Shown piece after piece: positions 1-5,962 of a DNA stretch of 7,474 nt. The stretch lies in NCBI GenBank assembly GCA_025455765.1, contig JALOLX010000174.1, positions 1-7,474 on the forward strand. The letters run 5' to 3'. Position 1 is the first letter of the stretch. Each line of letters starts with the position of its first letter. A program made the translations under genes and the position numbers. The notes beneath the pieces are model-generated. The model was not told where the DNA came from. It made no database searches and was given only the letters and a program-made list of their open reading frames with translations. Source of the DNA: Flavobacteriales bacterium (lineage in GTDB: Bacteria; Bacteroidota; Bacteroidia; Flavobacteriales_F; PHOS-HE28).

Positions 1-1047
1 CAATACACGACCGATGTAACCGTGATCCACCATACGGGCGGCGGCCTTGAACCAGCGCAACCGTCCCGCTTCATCGCACAGTGGGAACATGAGCTTGTGC
101 CGGTCTCCCGAACAACACTGACCTACGCTTCATTGTCCGCTCCAGTATCTCCTGCAGCGCAACACACCATGGCCGTGCAGCGTACTCCCTGGGTCCAAGA
201 AGGCTTGGCACGGTCCCTTGCCAAGGGGCTATCCCCTTCTGCGCTCGGCACCTGGCTGCGCTGTCCGCTGGACTTCCTTCACCGCCGCGTGTTGCGGGTG
301 GATGAACCCGAAGAGCGCTCCCAACGCCTGGAAAGCCGGGTGCTTGGAAGTGCTGTTCACGAAGTGTTGCGCAAGGCCGTTACAGCTCACCTCGGCGGTC
401 GGCTCACTGCTGCTGATGTCCTCAGTTGGCGCAATGGCCTTGCCGACCAGCTCGCTGCGGAAGTGGCTGTACAGGTGAAGGGCGTGGCACTTGACCGGGG
501 CCACCACCTATTGAGCCTCAATATGGCGGAACAGGCCATACATGCCTATCTGCGCGCCGAAGCTGAGCGTATCGAACAGGGAGCCGTGATCACACCGTTG
601 GCCGTGGAACTTGAACTGACCGAGGAACTGCCCAACGGCGTTCGCATCACTGGGCGCTGCGATCGTGTGGACGACCGCAACGGCTGTGTCCATATCCTTG
701 ATCTGAAGACCGGTAGCACACGGCCCGAGCATATCAAGTTGCGCTCCTTGGAACGAAGTGCGCTGAGCGGCCAGCATGCCTATGCCCTGCAGCTCCTCAT
801 CTATGCATGGGCGTATTTGCGCCGTAACCCTTCCATAGAAGCTGTCCGCTCGGGCTTGATCCCATTACAAGAGGTATCCAGAACAGAAGGCATGTGGCTC
901 TCCGTGGCCGGCGAAGCGCTCATCTCCCAAGCGATGGTGGAGCCCATTACACAGCTTCTTGTTGACCTTAGCGAGGAGATCCTGCACGGCCACGACCCGC
1001 TCACCCATCAGCCGGAAAGCACGTTCTGCCTCTGCTGTATCGTCTGA
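1..1047 (+). CDS. AddB/RecB-like PD-(D/E)XK nuclease, C-terminal part (5' end outside window)
   Basis: The reading frame is open from base 1, so this is the last 348 residues of a longer protein. The GTG at 22 is not a credible start. Seen, numbered from the window edge: GLSPSALGTWLRCPLDF (about 76-92) opens the nuclease domain; GSAVHEVL has H120; GRCDRVD has D221; ILDLKTG has D234 and K236; QLLIYAW is near 264-270. These match the RecB-family nuclease core (H, D, DxK, QxxxY), which is fused to a helicase-like region in AddB-type proteins. The likely role is DNA end resection in recombinational repair, together with a UvrD-like partner expected nearby but not visible here. C88 and the terminal cysteines 343, 345 and 346 recall the Fe-S cluster staple of AddB, but the last CxxxxxC spacing is absent. 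The domain call is firm; the exact family name is inferred. Confidence 0.85.
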   Translation, partial: QYTTDVTVIHHTGGGLEPAQPSRFIAQWEHELVPVSRTTLTYASLSAPVSPAAQHTMAVQRTPWVQEGLARSLAKGLSPSALGTWLRCPLDFLHRRVLRVDEPEERSQRLESRVLGSAVHEVLRKAVTAHLGGRLTAADVLSWRNGLADQLAAEVAVQVKGVALDRGHHLLSLNMAEQAIHAYLRAEAERIEQGAVITPLAVELELTEELPNGVRITGRCDRVDDRNGCVHILDLKTGSTRPEHIKLRSLERSALSGQHAYALQLLIYAWAYLRRNPSIEAVRSGLIPLQEVSRTEGMWLSVAGEALISQAMVEPITQLLVDLSEEILHGHDPLTHQPESTFCLCCIV

Positions 1048-1053
1048 ATGAAA

Positions 1054-1080
1054 GAAGGCCACCCTCAACGGATGGCCTTC
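1054..1080. terminator. Hairpin terminator between convergent genes
   Basis: An 8-bp perfect stem (GAAGGCCA at 1054-1061 with TGGCCTTC at 1073-1080) continues after one mismatch with two C-G pairs around a TCAAC loop. It lies between the nuclease stop (1047) and the stop of the minus-strand T9SS gene (1104). On the minus strand the stem is followed by TTT at 1053-1051 and then CATTCAG, so it fits best as the terminator of the T9SS gene. On the plus strand there is no T-tract, so action in that direction is only possible. Confidence 0.65.
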
Positions 1081-1103
1081 CTGCTGGAACCGTTACCGGA
1101 TCC

Positions 1104-1868
1104 TTATTTGTAGACGATCTTGTGCGTGCTGGTGCCTTCGCCACGCTTCAGACGCAGATAGTAGACGCCGTTGCTCTGGGTGGTCAGGTCCATTTCCTTG
1201 CGGTAGGTGCCTTCAAAGCCCTTCAGCTCTTCGGTGAACACGGCCTGGCCCAGGGAGTTCACCACTTCCACCGTGACATCCATGGCGGCACGGTTGGTAA
1301 AGCTGAAGGCGAACAGACCGTTGTTGGGGTTGGGTTGCACCAACACACCACCGTCCTCATCAGCGCTGGCCAGCTGCTTGTAGATGTTGCCGGTCTTGTC
1401 CGCACCACCCAACGCCAGGTAATAATCTGCGTTGTTCTTCACTTCAGAGGTCCATGCGTCATTGGCCAGCTCGAAGTCAGCCTTACCGTTCACCGGGATG
1501 CTCGCCACCAGATATTCCTTTCCTGCTTCCCAACGCGCACCGGCATTGGCAATGGGCGTCATGCCAAAACCAGCGTAGACCTGATAGCGCTGCGAACCCA
1601 CTTCACGCACCGCACCCGAACGAAGCGTGGGCAGGTACTGGCTTGCAGCTCCTTCCTGCTGGATACCGCCCAAGGTGGCACCCGTGGAACCATCCCAACG
1701 CACCGTGAAGACGAGCGAGGAGACGATGCCATCGAAATCAGCAGCGGGACGCAGGTACACGTCCAATTGGTCGCCATTGCGGTACATGCCGATGTCAACT
1801 GGGCTCTGGGCCAGCATGCTGACCGGGAGCGCTGCAGCCAGGAGGACCGATGCGAAGAGATTTTTCAT
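1104..1868 (-). CDS. Secreted protein with T9SS type A C-terminal sorting domain
   Basis: This is a 254-residue protein. The frame is open up to 1949, but the ATG at 1868 is chosen because it starts a clear signal peptide (MKNLFASVLLAAALPVSMLAQ, probable cleavage after residue 20) and because a candidate promoter lies just upstream. Residues 22 to about 165 are beta-rich and contain DFDGIVSSLVFTVRWDG (44-60), a type of segment often seen in Bacteroidota surface proteins; I cannot assign a function to it. Residues about 176-254 form the sorting domain: VQPNPNNGLFAFSF, then VVNSLGQAVF, a DLTTQSNGVYYLRL strand, and a basic end THKIVYK. In this family the domain directs export across the outer membrane by the type IX system and is then removed. 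No enzyme motif is visible. The gene stands alone, convergent with the nuclease and downstream of the response regulator. Confidence 0.88.
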   Translation of the reverse strand: MKNLFASVLLAAALPVSMLAQSPVDIGMYRNGDQLDVYLRPAADFDGIVSSLVFTVRWDGSTGATLGGIQQEGAASQYLPTLRSGAVREVGSQRYQVYAGFGMTPIANAGARWEAGKEYLVASIPVNGKADFELANDAWTSEVKNNADYYLALGGADKTGNIYKQLASADEDGGVLVQPNPNNGLFAFSFTNRAAMDVTVEVVNSLGQAVFTEELKGFEGTYRKEMDLTTQSNGVYYLRLKRGEGTSTHKIVYK

Positions 1869-1912
1869 GGGGTGGAGCTTGGAGGAGGAACGTCCGTATG
1901 GATAGTGAAGGC

Positions 1913-1943
1913 GCAAGGTAACACGATCAGCAGCGGTGTGCAA
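1913..1943 (-). promoter_or_regulatory. Candidate Bacteroidota-type promoter for the T9SS protein gene
   Basis: Read on the minus strand, TTG (1943-1941) is followed after 20 bases by TACCTTGC (1920-1913). This resembles the Bacteroidota primary sigma consensus, TTG at -33 and TAnnTTTG at -7, with one mismatch in the conserved -7 positions and a normal spacer. Transcription would start near 1907, giving a leader of about 40 bases before the ATG at 1868. No Shine-Dalgarno sequence precedes that ATG, as is usual in this phylum. The call is by pattern only. Confidence 0.4.
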
Positions 1944-1971
1944 GCGCATTTTTGAACACCCCTTTACCGAA

Positions 1972-1995
1972 CAGGGGCCCCTTACGGGACCCCTG
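1972..1995. terminator. GC-rich hairpin, possible terminator of the response regulator transcript
   Basis: Six base pairs (CAGGGG at 1972-1977 with CCCCTG at 1990-1995), one C/A mismatch, then three C-G pairs close a TTAC tetraloop. The hairpin lies 111 bases past the response regulator stop and just upstream of the T9SS gene promoter. No T-tract follows on either strand, so an intrinsic terminator is uncertain. It could instead be a protein-binding or RNA leader structure. Confidence 0.3.
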
Positions 1996-2096
1996 CGCGG
2001 TAACCTGCAAGGAAAATTTGGAACCAGACAAGACCTGGAAGTTGGCCTTGACCAACCTGAAGACGGAGCCGTTCGGACAGGGTTGCCTCCCCGCTC

Positions 2097-2104
2097 AAAA
2101 AAAA
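2097..2104 (-). other. Run of eight T (minus strand) directly after the response regulator stop codon
   Basis: Eight consecutive A on the plus strand read as T8 on the minus strand, beginning two bases past the TGA at 2108-2106. The run stands out in this GC-rich sequence and could act as a termination or pause site. I found no convincing stem immediately before it in the end of the coding sequence, so it is not called a terminator. The rest of the 237-base gap (1869-2105) holds only the hairpin and candidate promoter listed separately. Confidence 0.3.
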
Positions 2105-2105
2105 T

Positions 2106-2810
2106 TCAAGGTGTGAAGCGGTAACCCACTCCCCGTACCGAACGGAAGTGGACCGGCTCGCGGGCATCCCGCTCAAAATACTTGCGGAAGGCAACGATGA
2201 AATTGTCGATCGTGCGGGTGGTGGGGAACACATTGTACCCCCACACCTTTTGCAGGATCTCCTCCCGCGAGACCACTTCACCGGCACGGTCCACCAGCAA
2301 GCGAAGCAACATGGCCTCCCGCTGGCTCAGGGTGTGCTCCTGCCCTTCCCATGTTCGCACCACGAAGGCCTGGAAATCAATGGTATTCCCGGCGAATTCA
2401 TACACCGTGATCAAGGCGGGTGCCGGAGCCTGGCCGGAGCGCGCCAAGAGATTACGGATCCGCAGCAACAGCTCCTCCAGCTCGAAGGGCTTCCCCAAGT
2501 GGTCGTCGCCCACGCGCAAGCCCCGGATCCGGTCAGGGGCAGCGGTGCGAGCCGTGAGGAAGATCACCGGCACACTGTTACCCTCCAGCCGCACGGTCTC
2601 CACCACCGAATACCCATCCAGACCGGGCAGCATCACGTCCATCACGGCCAGGTCGAAGTGCGCACCGCGCAACCGCTCAAGACCATCGGGGCCGGTCACC
2701 GCCGTGGTCACGGCGTAGCCTTCGAGCTCCAAATTCAACTTCAAGGTGGCACGCAACGACTCCTCGTCCTCCACCAACAGGATCCGTTCGGGCTCTTCGT
2801 GCTGCTCCAT
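2106..2810 (-). CDS. OmpR/PhoB-family response regulator transcription factor
   Basis: This is a 234-residue protein. The ATG at 2810 is chosen although the frame stays open to 2909, because the receiver fold begins at once (RILLVEDEESL, residues 9-19) and the upstream extension would run into the divergent gene. Receiver domain, about 9-122: acidic residues E14, D15 and E16, phospho-acceptor D58 in MDVMLPGLDG, T86 in FLTAR, and K107 in GKPFELEELLLRIRN. Winged-helix DNA-binding domain, about 135-233: LSQREAMLLRLL, EVVSREEILQKVWG, the recognition-helix region TTRTIDNFIVAFRKYF, and the wing RSVRGVGYRF. The loop before K107 reads GLRVGDDHLGKPF, one residue shorter than the usual GADDY-type loop. 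Normally a membrane histidine kinase phosphorylates such a protein; none lies in this window. It is transcribed divergently from the menaquinone cluster with 33 bases between the start codons. Targets are unknown. Confidence 0.93.
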   Translation of the reverse strand: MEQHEEPERILLVEDEESLRATLKLNLELEGYAVTTAVTGPDGLERLRGAHFDLAVMDVMLPGLDGYSVVETVRLEGNSVPVIFLTARTAAPDRIRGLRVGDDHLGKPFELEELLLRIRNLLARSGQAPAPALITVYEFAGNTIDFQAFVVRTWEGQEHTLSQREAMLLRLLVDRAGEVVSREEILQKVWGYNVFPTTRTIDNFIVAFRKYFERDAREPVHFRSVRGVGYRFTP

Positions 2811-2830
2811 GCTTGCAAAGATGGGCAGGT

Positions 2831-2838
2831 TACCTTTG
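2831..2838 (+). promoter_or_regulatory. Candidate -7 box (TACCTTTG) of the menaquinone operon
   Basis: TACCTTTG is a perfect match to the Bacteroidota -7 consensus TAnnTTTG and ends five bases before the ATG at 2844. The nearest TTG upstream (2813-2815) leaves a spacer of 15, shorter than the usual 19-21, so the -33 element is doubtful. If used, transcription would start at or within a few bases of the start codon. On the opposite strand CATCTTTG (2823-2816) sits at the same five-base distance from the response regulator ATG and is a weaker -7 candidate. Confidence 0.4.
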
Positions 2839-2843
2839 CCCCG

Positions 2844-3180
2844 ATGTTTTTTACGCAAGCCCAGGCCGACCAGGCCAATGCATGGCGCACGAACACCCTG
2901 GTGGCCCATTTAGGCATCATTTATCGCGTGGACGACCAGGGGAGGTTCTGTGCCACCATGCCGGTGGATGAGCGCACCCACCAACCCATGGGGCTCCTGC
3001 ATGGCGGAGCGACCGCAGCACTGGCGGAATCCCTCGGCAGCATGGCCTCCGCCCTCCTCATCGACCGGGAGAAAGAGGCTGTGGTGGGGATCGCACGTGT
3101 GGGACATCCGCGTGTATGACGAAGCCCAGCGCAACGTGGCCGTGTGCCGATTGACCAACCTGGTGATCGAGCGGCGGTGA
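2844..3180 (+). pseudogene. Hotdog-fold acyl-CoA thioesterase, probable DHNA-CoA hydrolase, disrupted by internal deletion and frameshift
   Basis: From the ATG at 2844, residues 1-83 match the YdiI/MenI-type hotdog thioesterases. Features include TLVAHLGI (18-25), MPVDERTHQPMGLLHGGA (39-56) and ALAESLGS (59-66), with Q47, H53 and the presumed catalytic E62 all present. After VVGI the frame runs into eight unrelated residues and stops at 3119, giving 91 residues. The +1 frame from 3091 instead encodes SHVWDIRVYDE and CRLTNLVIERR to a stop at 3180, which is the normal family C-terminus. Joined, the two parts give 112 residues against about 137-140 for the family. The missing part corresponds to the EINANH region and following strand, about 27 residues. 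In menaquinone synthesis such enzymes release 1,4-dihydroxy-2-naphthoate from its CoA ester, and the place ahead of menF supports that role. The normal stop overlaps the menF start as GTGA. A genuine pseudogene and an assembly error cannot be told apart here. Confidence 0.85.
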
Positions 3181-4238
3181 GCCTGGCACAACGCATCAAC
3201 GAGCTTGTGGCGCACAATGTGGTGTTCGCTGCTTTTCGGATCCCGGGCGAACGACCGCGCGCCTTCATCCAGCGCGGGCAAGCCCTGCAGCCAGCGCTCA
3301 ACGGACGCACGGCCTGGTGGGTGGCACCCTTCGGCCCGGACCCCGTGCACGTTCGATCCATCCTGCCGGACCTCGATGTGATGTTGGACGAAGCACTTCC
3401 TGCGCTACCGGAGGGTGCGCCATTGCCCGTGCGTAATACCATGCCGGGGTTGGATCGAACGGGTTACGCACGCGCTGTTCAACGCGCTGTGGACGAGATC
3501 CGCAGCGGTACCCTTGAAAAAGTGGTCCTCGCCCGCACCATTCCCGCAATGGTCGAGCAGGATCAATGGGGTGCTTTGTTCGCCTTGGCCACTGAGCGCC
3601 TTCCCCAAGCGTGTGTAGCCCTGGTAAGGACCCATGAACAGGGTACCTGGCTGGGCGCTTCACCAGAACGACTGTTAAGCAGCACTGGCGATCGGCTGGA
3701 AGTGGATGCCCTCGCCGGCACCATGCCAAGCGCTGCCGCACCTGAGGCCACATCCTGGGGCGCCAAGGAACGCGCGGAACAACTGTGGGTGACCGGAATG
3801 GTGGAGCAGACCATGCGGCAACTTGGGGTCCAGAAGGTGGAGGTGGAAGGCCCCGTCGTGCGGTCGGCTGGACCTGTGGCACACCTGCACAGTATCGTTC
3901 GCGGATCGACCGGTGGCATTGACGTTCGCGAGCTGGCCCTTGCCCTTCATCCCACACCCGCAGTGGGCGGTACACCACGCGCTGAGGCCCTCCGTTCCAT
4001 CGCCGCCCATGAGCCGCGACACCGCGATCTGTACGCCGGCTTCTGGGGTCTGCACTCCCCGGAACGCACCACGCTCTTCGTGAACATCCGCTGCATGGAA
4101 CTGTTCCAGGACAGCGCCCTGCTGCATGTGGGGGCAGGCATCACCAAGGACAGCGATCCAGAGCGCGAATGCCAGGAAGTGGAACGCAAAGCCGCCACCT
4201 GGTCGTCGCTCATCGCCGCAGTGGGCAGCCCCGGATAA
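3177..4238 (+). CDS. menF: Isochorismate synthase MenF
   Basis: MenF converts chorismate to isochorismate, the first committed step of the classical menaquinone pathway; it is a cytoplasmic Mg-dependent enzyme. The chorismate-binding domain covers about residues 92-345. Visible motifs are LEKVVLAR with general base K115, GASPERLL with general acid E164 (49 residues on, as in MenF/EntC), DALAGTMP (177-184), LALALHPTPAVGGTPR (253-268), EPRHRDLYAGFWG (279-291) and HVGAGITKDSDPERECQEVERKA (317-339). At 353 residues it is shorter than E. coli MenF (about 430), as is common in this phylum. The GTG at 3177 is preferred over the in-frame GTG at 3144, because it forms a GTGA overlap with the natural thioesterase stop and the 3144 start would lie deep in that gene. 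menD follows after 12 bases. The thioesterase frameshift moves the upstream stop to 3119, so translational coupling is probably lost. EntC-like or salicylate synthases are alternatives, made unlikely by the neighbours. Confidence 0.93.
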   Translation: MSLAQRINELVAHNVVFAAFRIPGERPRAFIQRGQALQPALNGRTAWWVAPFGPDPVHVRSILPDLDVMLDEALPALPEGAPLPVRNTMPGLDRTGYARAVQRAVDEIRSGTLEKVVLARTIPAMVEQDQWGALFALATERLPQACVALVRTHEQGTWLGASPERLLSSTGDRLEVDALAGTMPSAAAPEATSWGAKERAEQLWVTGMVEQTMRQLGVQKVEVEGPVVRSAGPVAHLHSIVRGSTGGIDVRELALALHPTPAVGGTPRAEALRSIAAHEPRHRDLYAGFWGLHSPERTTLFVNIRCMELFQDSALLHVGAGITKDSDPERECQEVERKAATWSSLIAAVGSPG

Positions 4239-4250
4239 CTTCGCCCGCCG

Positions 4251-5960
4251 ATGAGCACCAGCGATCACTTCACCGCCGCGGAACTGGCCCGCCTCTGCGC
4301 CAGCAAGGGTGTGCGGCATGCGGTCATCAGCCCGGGCTCGCGCAGTGCACCGCTGGTGATCGCCTTCAGCCAGCAGCCGGACATCGAGTGTGTGCAGGTG
4401 ATCGATGAACGGAGCGCAGGGTTCATCGCACTGGGCATGGCGCAACAGCTGCAGGCTCCGGTGGCCCTTATCTGTACCAGTGGCAGCGCTGTGCTCAACT
4501 ACGGGCCTGCGATCTCCGAGGCCTTCTATCAGCGGATCCCGCTCCTGGTGATCACCGCCGACCGGCCCGAAGAGTGGGTGGACCAGGGCGAAGGACAGGC
4601 CATTCGCCAACGGGGAGTGCTGGCCCTGCACATGCGCAACTCCCTTCACCTTCCCCGACGGTGTGACGACGAACTGGGGCGGTGGCATGCAGGCCGCGTG
4701 ATCAACGAGGCCATCAACACCACCCTGGTGCCCGTGCCCGGCCCCGTGCATCTCAACGTTCCCTTTGAGGAACCACTGTACGGCAGCGCTGCTCATCCAG
4801 AGCCGGCCACACGCAGCATCCATCAGGTGCTCACCGAATCGTTCATCCTACCCGAACAGGCGCGTTGGCTCATCCACCAATTGAGCACCAGCACTCGCGT
4901 GCTGATCCTTGCCGGCCAGGGGGTGTGGAGCCGTGGCCTTGCAGAACAACTACAGGCGCTCGCTCGCTTGCCGCAATGTGTAGTGCTGACCGAGAGCACG
5001 GCCAACCTGCACGCCGCGTCCTTCATCGCACACATCGATCGTGTGCTACCGGCCATTCCGCAACCGGGTTCATCGGTACAAGGCAAGGCCGACCCCGGCA
5101 CCTTTGCGCCGGACCTGCTGATCACCTTCGGAGGAGCGGTGGTGAGCAAGCGCATCAAAAGCCTGCTTCGCCACTGGCGACCTGCTCAGCATTGGCATGT
5201 GGATGCCGGCCAACGCCACTACGACACCTACCAGAGCCTCACCCACGATATCGCGGTGGATCCTGAGGTCTTCTTCGCGCAGCTCGCCACGCATGTGAAG
5301 CCCAACGAAAGTGTGTACGCTGCGGCGTGGGAACACATCGATCGGCACACCACCATGTTGCACCACCAGTTCGTGGCGGCGGCGCCGTGGTGCGACCTTA
5401 CTGCGCTGGCACGCATCATGGGCCGCATACCTGCTGGTAGCGTGGTGCATCTCGCGAACAGCACACCCGCACGCTACGCGCAGTTGTTCGAGCGGGGTGA
5501 AGGACAGCACCACTTCAGCAACCGCGGTACCAGCGGCATCGATGGTTGTACGAGCACAGCCGTGGGCGCAGCCGCCGTGAGCCAACGGCCCCAAACGCTC
5601 ATCACCGGCGACATTGCCTTCCTCTACGACAGCAACGCGTTCTGGAACAGCCTGCGTCCCACCAACCTGCGGGTGATCGTGATGGACAATGGCGGAGGCA
5701 ACATCTTCCGGTACATCCCAGGCCCCGACAAAGATCCCGCGCTGCTGCCCTGGTTCGAGGCACCCCATGGGCGTGACCCGTTGGTCCTGGCAAAGAGCTT
5801 GGGGCTGCGCTGCCTGGAAGCCTCCGATATGGCCAGCTTGTCACCTGCGCTGGAAGACCTCTACTCCAACGAGGACGGCCCGGCGGTGCTGGTGGTACGC
5901 ACACCGGCAGCACTGAGCGCACAAGTGCTCCGCGACTACTTCACGAGCCTTGCCCAGTGA
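4251..5960 (+). CDS. menD: 2-succinyl-5-enolpyruvyl-6-hydroxy-3-cyclohexene-1-carboxylate synthase MenD
   Basis: MenD is a thiamine-diphosphate and Mg-dependent enzyme that joins 2-oxoglutarate (with loss of CO2) to isochorismate, giving SEPHCHC. At 569 residues it is full length (E. coli about 556). Seen in order: HAVISPGSRSAPL (23-35); VIDERSAGFIALGMA with the conserved ThDP-activating E53; CTSGSAVLNYGPAISEAFY (75-93); ITADRPEEW (101-109); a middle domain around VLILAGQGVW (217-226); SNRGTSGIDG (423-432); the ThDP/Mg motif GDIAFLYDSN (453-462, with D454 and N462); and VIVMDNGGGNIF (475-486). The ATG at 4251 lies 12 bases after the menF stop, and the N-terminus begins right at the family start, so no other start is needed. 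No Shine-Dalgarno sequence is seen. The stop overlaps a GTG of menA (GTGA). Confidence 0.97.
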   Translation: MSTSDHFTAAELARLCASKGVRHAVISPGSRSAPLVIAFSQQPDIECVQVIDERSAGFIALGMAQQLQAPVALICTSGSAVLNYGPAISEAFYQRIPLLVITADRPEEWVDQGEGQAIRQRGVLALHMRNSLHLPRRCDDELGRWHAGRVINEAINTTLVPVPGPVHLNVPFEEPLYGSAAHPEPATRSIHQVLTESFILPEQARWLIHQLSTSTRVLILAGQGVWSRGLAEQLQALARLPQCVVLTESTANLHAASFIAHIDRVLPAIPQPGSSVQGKADPGTFAPDLLITFGGAVVSKRIKSLLRHWRPAQHWHVDAGQRHYDTYQSLTHDIAVDPEVFFAQLATHVKPNESVYAAAWEHIDRHTTMLHHQFVAAAPWCDLTALARIMGRIPAGSVVHLANSTPARYAQLFERGEGQHHFSNRGTSGIDGCTSTAVGAAAVSQRPQTLITGDIAFLYDSNAFWNSLRPTNLRVIVMDNGGGNIFRYIPGPDKDPALLPWFEAPHGRDPLVLAKSLGLRCLEASDMASLSPALEDLYSNEDGPAVLVVRTPAALSAQVLRDYFTSLAQ

Positions 5961-5962
5961 CC

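Noticed and set aside
1122..1955. A 277-codon open frame on the plus strand
   Set aside because: It lies antisense to the T9SS protein gene, whose signal peptide and sorting domain are unmistakable. The plus-strand translation shows no domain and ordinary GC-rich shadow composition.
2041..2057. Short inverted repeat GTTGG/CCAAC as a terminator
   Set aside because: It has only five base pairs and no following T-tract; this is expected by chance.
2148..3119. A 323-codon plus-strand frame that includes the thioesterase
   Set aside because: Its first two thirds are antisense to the response regulator. Only the part from the ATG at 2844 resembles a protein family, so this is a chance in-frame extension rather than a fusion.
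3091..3180. Programmed ribosomal frameshifting in the thioesterase
   Set aside because: A frameshift alone cannot restore the roughly 27 missing core residues, and no slippery heptamer is seen at 3080-3095.
3675..4823. A 382-codon minus-strand frame
   Set aside because: It is antisense to menF and menD, both of which carry full sets of catalytic motifs. The minus-strand product has no recognisable features.
5070..5768. A 232-codon minus-strand frame inside menD, and a similar one at 6720-7448 opposite menA and menC
   Set aside because: They are shadows of strongly conserved coding sequence on the plus strand.
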